The notes beneath the pieces were generated by a model. It was not told where the DNA came from, searched no databases, and saw nothing but the letters and a program-made list of their open reading frames with translations. DNA of 64,000 nt, from positions 25,716 through 89,715 of the forward strand of contig JANBPU010000052.1 of NCBI GenBank assembly GCA_027575805.1, written 5' to 3'. Source of the stretch: Mycoemilia scoparia (Eukaryota; Kickxellomycota; Kickxellomycetes; Kickxellales; Kickxellaceae). The translations under genes and the position numbers were made by a program. Below, in pieces: positions 34,526 through 44,520 of this stretch; position 1 is the first letter of the stretch; the number at the start of each line of letters is the position of its first letter.

Positions 34526-35069
34526 ACAGAGGGTATGATGGATATCCAAGAATAGAGATACAAGATAGTCAGAGAGGAGAAGATCCCCTTTTCAGTAGGC
34601 ACCTGTATGCATTGGAATTGAGTGATCGATTATTATGCAGTGTCCTAATACTCACCCTGGCCACCCGATGGTGCTGATGCCGTTGCTCCTGCTGTTGAGA
34701 ATGGCCCACTTTCCCGGAACTATCCACACAAATCAGTTGCAATACCAGAGAGAAGAGAGCAGTAAAACAGTTATTAGTGGCAGCAATAATATGCAGCAGC
34801 AGCGCCAATATAAGCAAGCCCAGACCAGCGTGACATGTTTTTCAACAGCCATTAGATCTCGTATTGTGATGATAACCCAAAAGGAATAATGTTCTGGCCA
34901 TAAGGGTATTTAGCGAGAAAGAGAGAGAAAGATGTATGACTCTATGTATGTATGTGTATATTAGGAAGAGGTACGTACGCTGCTTTCTATTTCGGCCAAA
35001 AGAATTGTTCTGGTGAGCCCAGATCCATAGGATTGAAGGAGATGTGCAATCTCCTTGCATAGCCATGCC
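34288..35069 (-). CDS. upstream exons, probably the N-terminus of the OB-fold gene
   Basis: Three exons with compatible phases: about 34979-35069 (WLCKEIAHLLQSYGSGLTRT, an amphipathic helix-like segment), 34656-34719 (FRESGPFSTAGATASAPSGG) and about 34288-34401 (YALIESMKSGDPTWHLLFNL, then LWTSGKIYKY). The first has a good acceptor with a CTAAC branch point. Joining to the next exon requires a weak GTTTGC donor at 34287 and an acceptor ending at 34216; otherwise this chain stops soon after YKYC and would be a separate small gene. No start exon is defined; a Met-led candidate (MDARHTSKESPWPYWKQ) lies near 35395-35452 but its phase does not fit directly. Confidence 0.4.
34495..34522. repeat. (GT)n microsatellite
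   Basis: About 14 GT units in the intron between the candidate exons at 34401 and 34656. Confidence 0.9.
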
Positions 35070-36329
35070 CTACAGAAACACTGTGGTTAGAACACACTCA
35101 AGCACATATGGTATGGTGGGGTGTGGGTGAATCAGGACAGAGTCTATATTGGAATTGGAGGCCTTGTGCAACACATCGGCTCAAGTTTAAAGCGCGATGT
35201 GTGCTGGTGGCGATGGCTTAGAATCATATGCCTGGAGGCAATGCACCAGAGCCCCCACCGCTCTCTGCTTCCGAATACGGGCCCAAAGAAAGACATGGAT
35301 GGAGAGTATGTGTGTGCGGCCAAGAGCAGGCTATGTGCAAAAAGGGAGAGCGATCTACATGTACTTGGGAAACTGTAGCGGGCCCAAACCTACCATGGTA
35401 GCTTGTTTCCAATAGGGCCAAGGTGATTCCTTGCTAGTGTGTCTCGCGTCCATCTTACACATGCAGTAAAGTCCATGGCGCAGCGGGAGGGGAAATGTCT
35501 CAGCGGCTGTGTGGCAAGGCAAACAGTCGTGAATGTGCGATGTGGGGCTGTGTGTGGCCAGTCGGGGAGGCAAAATAGAGGAAAGCACAAATAAGCGAAT
35601 TATACAATGTAACAATATTGGGCTGTGTTATGGCGGCGGAGGCGATGCCTTGGCCCTAATCCTCGGTCGATATGCAGTTATGGCATTGTGTAGCGATTTA
35701 TTGGCATTCGAAAGATAGGCAGGACCATAGGCATTTCTATAGCAGTTTCGATGAAACGCAGAGAGCGGGACTATCTTTATGGAGGCTGGAGGACACACCG
35801 TCACCTGGGGTGGGTTAGATTTGTTGCCTACTCATTTGCCAGTTGAAGCCCTGCGCTCTAAAGACGCGCAGGGGTAATTTCTTGAGTTTCTGATGATCAG
35901 GGCCCAACCCCATTCGCTCCGCTCAGAGCCTTGCCCACTCTCATAGCCACTACAGTGCACATGGATGGGCAACAGCTGATGATGTGTCTTTCTATCTTTT
36001 GGCCCGTATACGTGCAGTGGGCCAAGATAGCCTTTTTGTGCTGCATCTCGCACATCCAATGCTCTGTGAACCAGGCCCTGAGACAGCAGAGTGACAGGCC
36101 TGTACAGCCAGATGTTCCACATGTCACCGCTAACAGTGCTGCTGCTGCTTCAGCTGATACAATGACAGAAGAAGAAGAAGTTGAAGATGGTACGATTGTA
36201 TGGTTGTGAAAGATTATAAATAGCTTGGACCAAGCCCCTCGTTTTTGGCTTCTCTACCTACTTTCTTATCTTATTCTCACATCAGAATTTGAACAAGGCT
36301 CAATCGAAAACACTCACCTTATCTCAACA
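35070..36329. other. intergenic, upstream of the metallothionein gene
   Basis: No supported gene; ~90-codon frames overlap on both strands at 35830-36210 but have no family signature. An 8-bp-stem hairpin at 35849-35873 (CCCTGCGC ... GCGCAGGG) includes TGCGCTC, which matches the metazoan metal-response core TGCRCNC, about 470 bp upstream of the metallothionein start. Confidence 0.4.
36215..36222 (+). promoter_or_regulatory. TATA box of the metallothionein gene
   Basis: TATAAATA, 108 bp before the start codon. TATA-containing promoters are usual for inducible genes such as metallothioneins; the leader between is C/T/A-rich. Confidence 0.55.
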
Positions 36330-36416
36330 ATGACTACCAAGTATCTTGCCTGCACTCCCGGAAACTGCGAATGCGGTGAAAACTGCAACTGTGAAGGCTG
36401 CGACCACAACCAGTAA
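36330..36416 (+). CDS. metallothionein, 28 aa
   Basis: The short protein begins MTTKYLACTPG and continues NCECGENCNCEGCDHNQ. Seven cysteines in 28 residues, arranged C-x5-C-x-C-x3-C-x-C-x2-C after the first, with no aromatic residue apart from the early Tyr. This is the pattern of small fungal copper/zinc metallothioneins, cytosolic proteins that bind Cu(I) or Zn/Cd through Cys-x-Cys clusters. The frame is open upstream to 36225, but the earlier part is hydrophobic, lies downstream of the TATA box and is best read as leader; ATCTCAACAATG gives a good start context. The C-terminal Asp-His-Asn-Gln adds a possible His ligand. Intronless, with TATA box about 110 bp upstream. Confidence 0.82.
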   Translation: MTTKYLACTPGNCECGENCNCEGCDHNQ

Positions 36417-37858
36417 TCAACGCGCCCTCTCTCACCCTACAGGATTCTGTTCTACTCATCCTCTCTCTGGCCCACAATGACTAAGAGTCGCGCACCTTTC
36501 CATCCATTTTCTCTCTGCGGAAGAGCTTAGAGTGTCACTGGAATTACTGCCACAGCGCTGACATCCAGGGGGATCTGGGGGAGGTGGTTTGCAGAGACGT
36601 GTCGCCCGTATACCGATATATATCATTATTTAGCTGTTTGTCGTTCATATCACTTATCTGAATAGACACACTGGCTTTTCCTAGTGTGTTTATTGTCTAC
36701 GGTATTAAATAAACAATATACAAACAAATAAAGATAAATAGCCATTTCCACATACTACTACGCTCTGCTTTGTGCCCAATATCCAGTGCTATCTTTTCTT
36801 TATATCATGTACATTTAGCTAAATGTGTTGGGATATACATTGAGAAGAGAGATAGTGCATACAAAGAGAATGCTTAGATGTTGAAAATGTATGCTTTATA
36901 TACTAATTTATTGAGCTCCAAGTACCACGCATATGAATCATAATGTTTGATGGGTGGTTATTTTCTAATAAATGATAGTCACTCCTTTGGCTGTGATTTC
37001 TCTTATGATCATTGTCCATGAAAAGAGGCTACTTCAACAATTACCATCTATGTATGCATTTTCTATATCTTTTGATTTTGTTTTGGGACCTTTTCTTATC
37101 TAATATCCTGTCAAATAAAGTCATATAGGGTCCAGAAATCCAAGATTTGTTCTGAGCTCTACCTTGGACAAATATAGCTTAAGCTTAGCATTGTTTTCAA
37201 AAATAATAGGTTTTCATGAATTTTATTTTTAGGAGCCAAGGTGCATCAGGACATTTTTCTGTCAGGTAAGCAAGATCAACCAATCATTAAGACCTGGTAA
37301 GTATCCATCATGGAGTAGCTGATTAGCCAATTCCGCTTATCTAGTATTAAAAAAGTTCTGGTAATGAAGCACAAGACAAGCTTCATAGTATAGTAGGATA
37401 AGTCTTGTTATCCCACCATTATCAGGCAGAAAAGGCTGAGTAGTTCATGGTCAATCACAGCCGTCTATGTGGTTCAATACATAACAAATGCCAGCACTAT
37501 GTTTCGTTTCATCCCAAACTGTAAACACCAAAATAAATCCATTTTATTTTGGTAATAATCAACACTAAATTGGCCCAATGAATTAAGGCCCTTATATGGC
37601 CATGTTGTGATTAGCTGTTGCAAAATAAATGCCTGGCAGAATCTCCTTCAAAGGTAGACCAGAATAATGTCTATCTTGAATAGCAGCCAATAATCTGCTT
37701 GTTCCCTTTGATAGAGAACTTGTCGTCTGCAAGATGTTGCTTTTGTTAATGAACTCGCTTTTGTTATGCGAAACACCATTTTATTTTTCAAGTTTTTTAT
37801 TTTTTAAATTTCTACATCACTACAGACACTATTGCTATCATCGCCATAGTTTGCAAAA
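36417..37858. other. AT-rich intergenic with a MITE
   Basis: The metallothionein 3' untranslated region (AATAAA strings near 36715-36735) and then about 1 kb of AT-rich sequence without a gene. MITE copy D lies inside. Confidence 0.5.
36949..37051 (+). mobile_element. MITE-like element, copy D
   Basis: Diverged copy. The interior TAGTCACTCCTTTGGCTGTG and TATGATCATTGTCCATGAAA align with copies C and F; the ends (TGGGTGGTTATTTT; CTTCAACAATTACCATCTA) are worn. Confidence 0.6.
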
Positions 37859-39730
37859 ATGATATCAGAGTATGAAAAAGAGAGAGAGCGCAAGATAAGA
37901 GAAAACCAGGAGCTTCTCATGAAATTGGGATTGCATAAAATTGTACGCGTCTTTTGCTATATTATTTTATTATGGAATACCAAAGTATTGTATAACAATA
38001 TTGTCTGTGTCTTTTTACCATAAGGCCGAGGAGCCCAAGATAAAGAAGCCACCACCAGCTCCCAAAAAGTCAAATGATAATGCCGAGTTCAGGCCTGGGC
38101 CACCGCGCCGAAGCGCCAGAAGTTTCTATAGAGTAAGTTTGATAGCTACCCATACAAGACACCACCATCCCTATAGAAAATATGTACACATATGGGCGAA
38201 TGCTTTTGAGGAGTGAATGTTTAATAGTAAAACTGGACATCCATTTGGCTGTGACTGCTGCTGCTGCTTCTCCTATGATCGTTGGCAGCCACCAAAATGC
38301 ACCCTTTAAAAATAATCACCCATATATACATATCCGATCATTCATTAACATATACCTACCGCTCTTTATTTTGGGGGACGCGTATACGGCGACCGATTCT
38401 AGGAGGCCAGCGATGACGATGGAGGCTATAGAGTCAAGAGAAAGCCAACAAAGAAAAAACCACGGTTTGGTCCCATGGGCCTGAGAAATTCAAATCCTGG
38501 AATACGAGTCGTTGGTGGCCGCGTATATGATCCAGTAAAGGGCTCAACATGCCACCAATGCCGCCAAAAAACCACTGATTCCAAGGCAAGTTAAAAAGAA
38601 TGAACTCTAACCGCCTTCTTATTCCAGATATACTAACAAGTAAAGGCCACATGTAGATATATTGTACTAATGAAATAGATGGAAAACAATGTAAGGTGTG
38701 TTTTGACAAGCATTGCCTAAGCATAAGGTACAACGAAGATGCAGATGAGGAAATTAAAAAGGGAAATTGGATATGCCCAAAGTAAGTTGATGTCAAAAAC
38801 ATCTTTTGCTTTTGTTATTTTTGTATCCCCAATTAGTCATCGCGGTCTTTACCTAAATTTAACTGTCAATGGTATGGTTTCAGGTGCCGTGATATATGCA
38901 ACTGTTCATTTTGTCGACGCAGGAAGGGACGACTCCCGACCGGCCAGCTTTCAACCTACCTCAAGTACCACAGTGCTGACGAGTTGGCTGAGGAGCAGGG
39001 TGCACCATCCATGAGAGGTTTGACATCTAGAGGCGAAAAGAGAAAGCGGAGATCCGGGGGTATGGCGTTCGAAGGACTTGACCTCACAGATATAGATGAT
39101 GACAACGAACAGCAAGAAGGCGAGTCTAGTGCCAAAAGATATTCGTTGCGACTACGGCCCAGAACAATTTCGATGCTTTGTTCTAATAATGGCTCAGATG
39201 ATAGTGACCCAGAAAGCATCGATATGAGCAGTAGCGAGTCCGAAAAAGAGGATGGCGATAATAAAGAAATCGTTAATTCTGATGGCGGTGAGATACAAAA
39301 AGACGAAGCCCCCGAAACAGAAAAAATTGTGAATGTCGATAAAACAACAACGAGAAGAGCGAGTCAGAGAATAAAAGGAGTGGAAATAAGGGATTCTTCC
39401 AATGCTTTGGATCAGACTCCAACTCCAAAAATATCGGCAAAGAAAGGAAAACGTGATGCAGCAGCTACTCCAAGGGCCTCACGTCGCTCTACTGTTTCTG
39501 GCGGCACTCCTCTCCGTGGGCGTGGTGGTAGAAGAGCATCGGCACAGCGAAAAATATCAAGCCATACAACCACCACACCCCAGCGCAAAAAAGTCCCCAA
39601 GAAGAATGAAAGCCACTATTCAAGCCTCAAAAAGCTGCACACCAAAAAGTTCAAGCCAGAGCCATGGTCTGATGACATCCAAATCATAGTCCCCATTATC
39701 AAAATTCCTGCATTCATAAAGTCATATTAA
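37859..39730 (+). CDS. CDCA7-like zinc-finger protein (zf-4CXXC_R1)
   Basis: Five exons (37859-37942, 38025-38132, 38403-38585, 38657-38781, 38884-39730) give 448 residues. The N-terminal helix YEKERERKIRENQELLMKLG is typical of the family. The cysteine-rich domain at about 114-185 has STCHQCRQKTTDSK, IDGKQCKVCFDKHCLSIRY, NWICPKCRDICNCSFCRRRK and GRLPTG, i.e. the four-CxxC R1 zinc finger. CDCA7 proteins recruit the HELLS remodeller to chromatin and support DNA-methylation inheritance in animals and plants. The C-terminal 260 residues are acidic then Ser/Lys/Arg-rich, with HTKKFKPEPWSDDIQ near the end. The third intron is GC-AG (donor GCAAGT at 38586) with a perfect TACTAAC branch point. The second intron contains a MITE. 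Confidence 0.9.
38189..38326 (+). mobile_element. MITE-like element, copy E (in an intron of the CDCA7-like gene)
   Basis: 138 bp, from CATATGGGCGAATGCTTTTG to AATAATCACCCATATA. Interior CCATTTGGCTGTGACTG and CCTATGATCGTTGGCAGCC match the family; a CTG triplet expansion makes it longer. Confidence 0.7.
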
Positions 39731-39902
39731 CTCTCAGTGACTTTAGTATTTTTAATAATCCAATGTAAATTTCCACTTAAAGCTAACACTACTATAACCA
39801 CAAAGTTTCTTTTTTTGAATACATATTTAAATCTGAGATGCACGTGAATTAATAAGCTATCCGAGAATATTTCAATATTACAAAAACAATAGAATGTCAA
39901 TA

Positions 39903-42900
39903 TTACATAAATGAATTGGCGCCCAAGTATTGCTGGCCTCCCCACCCTCCATCATCAAAGATCGGGCTAGTTATCGATCCAAATGTATGTTCAAAAACTG
40001 CACAAATATCCGTTCCCATCTTATCTGCCTGTGCGCCGACCCTGTTCAGAACTCCAGTCAGATATGAAATTGGATCCTCATTCTTATTTTTGTCAAGCTC
40101 TTGCATTTCATGATCCAAATTTACACTTGCTCCTGCCACAGCCTTTTGTTGTTGTTGTTGCTGCTGCTGCTTCAGTGCGATCTGCGTCTTCTTTTGCTGA
40201 AGAAGTCGCTGTTGCTCATTCTGGTAAATCTGCGCCTGGATATTCTTTGGAAGTTTCTTGAATTCTTCGAGTGTCATTCCCGCCGGAAGTTGGGTTGCTG
40301 CTGTTCCTGCACGTAATGGGGCAGTTTGAGACGCTGCTGTCTGATTAGACTTTTCCCCACCCTGTGAGCCATTGCTGGCTCCGCCGTCTGCAACTGCTCT
40401 TCTCTTGCCTGGTGGGAGTTTAAGGTTTGACGGATCAAGCTGATGTTTGACTGCCTTGGAAAATGTCTCTAGAGAAGGGTCATTTGTGGCTGGTTTTGGA
40501 GGATTGATACTATCTGCTGGTGTGCTCGAAGAGGTACTTACATCTGTACCTTTCGATGTATTTGCTGCTGCCTGTTGAGAAGCACCAGGAATTTTTTGAA
40601 ACAGTGCTTTGCACTTTGCAGTAAGTTGGTTAAACGCATCATCCAAAAACTTGTAGGCAGCAACAATATCAGTCTTGGAAATCACATACTCATCCTTTTC
40701 AAGCCTCGAGTGCTGATCATTGACCTTCAACCCGACACGTATGACTGTTTCTGGATGCTGAGATTCGTTATTTGTCAGGAACAAAATGGGCAAAAGTTTG
40801 GTGATTTCCTCAAGCTTTAAGTGAGCCCTGATACATATTTGCTTGATAATAGCCTTGTCTTCCTGAGGTGGCTGTATAAGGGTGGACTTGTATTGGTTTG
40901 CCAGTCGAAGTGTAGTGTTTCGGACAATCTCACGAGCTGCGTTGAGACTGGACTGGGTTGTGCTGGGCTGGGTGGTAGTAGTGGCGGGACTAGGCTCAGC
41001 AGATGATCTTCCCGACTTGTTGGAAGCAGCAGTACCAGACTCTGCATTGCTTGTACTTGGTGTTGGAGTAGCAGATGTCTCTTGTGAGGACTCTTTTTGC
41101 GACTTATTTTGTGCCTGAGGAGACTGAGATGCCTTCTTTGGTTTTTTTGTAGGAGGCTTTGCAGTGACAGCGTGAGAAACAACCTTCCTTGAAGCCGCCT
41201 GAAGAAGCTTAAGCATGCTATTCTCAGTAGTCCCGCCTAAAGATGGTGCTGCCTGTGCCACAGATGTAGGGGTAGCAACTAATGATGCTGCTGGTACTGG
41301 TGTTTGGCTAGCTGACATCCTTGTTGAAGTGGGTGTGGGCGTTTTTGCTGGTACAGGAGTGGAAGTTACGACAGCAGCACTGGCAGTGGGGGCAGTGATA
41401 ATTGAAGTGGCTGGAGTGGGCGGTGATGGCTTTGCTATTGTAGATGAAGCGGGAGGATTTGCATTTGAAGAGGCAAGCTTCTTGACATTTGGTCCTGTAT
41501 TTGACACTGATGTCTTTGGGGTCGAAGCGGCTGTGACAGGACGTGGTGCGGATGATACTTGTGGGGAGGCAGTGGCTCTGTAGGCAGACTGGGAAGCTGA
41601 AGAGACAGAATAGCCTGGTGTTGGTTGCATGGAAACCCCGGGACCCCTGCTAATTTGCTGTGCTTGTGCCTGTGCCTGTGTTTGTGTCTGTTGTTGTTGT
41701 TGCTGCTGCTGCTGCTGCTTCTGTCTATATTGTTGATACCGCTGCTGGATAAGTCGGCCCAAAGTCAAAATCAGTTGCTCATTTATCTGCTTTTGCATAA
41801 CGACTTGAAAGCAGTCGTTAAGATTGAGCTGATTCAGCGCTATGTTCCAAATCTTTTCAGTGTTTTCTCGAGCCTGCTGTTGATCCGTCAGCATTCCTTT
41901 CTTCCAGTAATTCAAGATATCTAAAAACTTTATTTGGCTTATACCACCACTGTTTATTGGCAAAGCTATTAGTGCCTCATGGTAGGGGGTGAATATTTGC
42001 TCGACTATTTTCATTTTGATGACCAGTTGGTCAGGTTGTTCAGGGACTCCCTGCTGGGGGTTGTTTTGAGCTGGCCTTGGCTGTTGTTGCTGCTGCTGCT
42101 GTTGTTGTTGAGGCGGTGCCAATTGTTGCTGCTGTGCTTGGATCGGTGTCTGCTGTTGCTGGTAGTTATTCTGAGGGCGCGGAGTTTCCTGACTTGAATA
42201 TACTGGTGTTTGTGACAAGGCAGGGTTTGTAGCTGCACCAGAGCCTTGGGGAGCAATTCCTTTTTGTGCCGAAATCTGACCACCAGCCTGAGCCATGGCC
42301 TGAGTTTGGGCCTGCTGCTGTTGCCGCTGGGCCTTTATAAGTTTTGATAAGTGAATAACGTTATTATAAATTTCCTGTAGCTCGCCATCGCTGAACCTCG
42401 AGTTAAGGTTGGCCGCTTTCATCTTTGCCATAAATACACCAAATGCCAGGTTTTCATTGAATATTGCATGGTTTTGCTGAATAAGCTTCACCGCAATGCT
42501 TTGTAGTATCTGTGAGTTTTGCTGTGTCTGTGCATGCTGTTGTTGCTGTGCTAAATGAGCTACATTAAGGGGCTGCTGGACATTTTGCATAGGCGCGTTC
42601 CTTTGTTTTGGCAGAACTATTTTATAGTGATGTACATATGTCAGCGTGTTCTGTTTCTGTGTGAATGTACATATTAAATAAGGCAGTGACATGTTCATGG
42701 CTTACAGTTCGCAAGGATTTCGGGCGTTTTCACTATATTGCTCAGAAACCCAGCCAGGCCGGTCCGATATGCTTCCTAGAAACCAAACCTAGACATGTTA
42801 TGCTTCTATCACTAAGGAGATATGGTGCTAAACACGACTATCAATGGCGCTTACCATGCTTTGCGCTTCATTAAAGCATCTTTCCTCTGCCTCTATGGCG

Positions 42901-43140
42901 TACTGCTTGGCCTTGGTAAGGTACTGCCCGGGCATGTTCTTATCCAGAGTAGCCATGCTATATTGCATGAATGTTTATTTAACAATGACGCCTTGGCCAT
43001 TGGCTCGCTATAGTTTACAGAATTTAATTTGCCACCTACATTTGCTGGAGGGCCTGTGATCTTTTTTCGTCGGGGACCGCGGCTCGCCAGTCATTCGACA
43101 GAGCATTCGGGACAATGCCTTGACCAAAATTGGGATTCAT
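39903..43140 (-). CDS. MED15: Mediator tail subunit MED15 (Gal11-like) with KIX domain
   Basis: Three exons (43040-43140, 42855-42957, 39903-42656) give 985 residues. The first two and the start of the third encode a KIX domain: NDWRAAVPDEKRSQALQQI, MATLDKNMPGQYLTKAKQYA and EAEERCFNEAQSMKQNTLTY, which in Mediator binds activator domains. Long polyglutamine/Gln-Ala runs follow (e.g. near 42080-42110 and 41690-41715), a globular patch (KMKIVEQIFTPYHEALIAL), a Pro/Ser/Thr-rich middle, a conserved region (ITKLLPILFLTNNE; KDEYVISKTDIVAAYKFLDD) and a C-terminal ISYLTGVLNRVGAQADKMG block. Mediator tail subunits link transcription factors to RNA polymerase II. The stop is 172 bp from that of the convergent CDCA7-like gene. 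Confidence 0.85.
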
Positions 43141-43905
43141 TTCCAAAGGCCACGAAAGTCTAATAGCAGAATACAAGCTCAAAAAGCCAAAGCTGTAAAT
43201 CAACCAGCGTCAAAGTTATTGTTGGGTAAATATTGGCCTTATACTTGAAAGAGGTCACACCGAACTAATCAGCGCCTTGATTCGATTACACAGCTCTAAT
43301 TTATTGAAACGGCAGCTTTGGCCACCATATCAAAAAACCTTGTCAAGTCATAATGATTTCTGACTCCAAAACATTATTTCCAAGATATTAGCAAAACCTG
43401 GAATCAAACAAATGGCAGGTTCTTCGCCAAAAGGGAACAATCCTGTGCCCTCATACATTCCCGAAAGTTTGGCCCACAAGTCATACATTTTGGGGGAGTA
43501 CTGGGAGACTATTCCAGTACACTTCCAGAGGAGACACTGTCAAATACTGACCTTCATTTCAGCTGATGGTTGGTCGTCTTAATTTCCAGGATACTGCCAC
43601 AAATCCTGTACCACAATGCTTAGCTCATTGCGTCTCCTGCCATTTATTACCAATGGTCGGTCTGTATTTTAACCCCAAGCAACCAGCCTGCCCTTCAACG
43701 TTTGTCGCATTACATGCCTCGCCCAAAGCCCATTGGAGGATTAGAAAGAAAATATTACCAGCATAGCCAGGTGGAAGGGCCGCTGAAATGGCGACTGCTG
43801 AGCATTGAACCCTACCAGCATGCTCTTTTTAGCTACTTTCTGAATTATTAAAGTACCATTCCCACTTTCAAAAAGATAACTTTTGTCTCTTGTATATAAA
43901 AAGCC
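43141..43905. other. divergent promoter region, MED15 / EHD ATPase
   Basis: No intact gene. A coding relic (separate entry) occupies 43414-43541. TATATAAAA lies at 43892-43900, only a few bases before the downstream ATG, so transcription for that ATG must begin upstream of it or translation may start further in. Confidence 0.45.
43414..43541 (-). pseudogene. decayed coding repeat, copy 1
   Basis: On the minus strand it reads QCLLWKCTGIV, then KMYDLWAKLSGMYEGTGLFP, ending FGEEPA. The DNA matches 57609-57757 (about 80 percent over the best 75 bp by eye) and the match is also visible in protein: MYxLWA, YEGTxLFPFG. A TGA stop lies just upstream in frame. It is a fragment of an unknown repeat-borne protein. 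Confidence 0.5.
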
Positions 43906-44476
43906 ATGGCAACTCTGCTACGTAAAGCAACTCAAAGGCTAGACCAGACCTCTTCGCCATCTGAAGTTGCAGTAGATGAGACCGAAAGAATCTACAGAAA
44001 GACAGTCTCTGATCTTCAAAAGGTGTACCACAAGAAGATCGCACCACTTGAAAGGACATACATGTTTGAAAAGTTCCATTCCGAGCCCCTCACTAATCAG
44101 GACATCAGTGCACAGCCGATGGTTTTGCTGCTAGGCCAGTATTCTACAGGAAAGACCACGTTCTTGGAGTACTTTCTGGGTCACAGCTACCCAGGCTCGC
44201 ATGTTGGAATAGAGCCAGTAAGTCGGCACCTACGCGTTGGCCACAACTCATATGACAGAGTCTCCTCTAAAAGTATACCAAATAGTCTCTCCAATGACAT
44301 CCTAAAATGGATGGCCTATGGGCCAAATTTTCTGGAAACATGGGGGGGGGGACAGGATCGTCACTTTTGACGGAGAACATACTATATATGTGTATTATTT
44401 GTGTGCCTATGTACTTGAGACACTGAATGCGGTTTTAACCCCTATATATGACACCCAACCAATCTTCAACAAAACA

Positions 44477-44520
<44 letters not shown>

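Noticed and set aside
35832..36122. Minus frame containing YRPVTLLS, reminiscent of LINE reverse transcriptase YRPISLLS
   Set aside because: Isolated eight-residue resemblance; no other RT motif nearby, and the opposite strand is equally open.
41215..41583. 122-codon plus-strand Val/Ala/Gly-rich frame
   Set aside because: Antisense shadow of the low-complexity Ala/Thr/Pro part of MED15.
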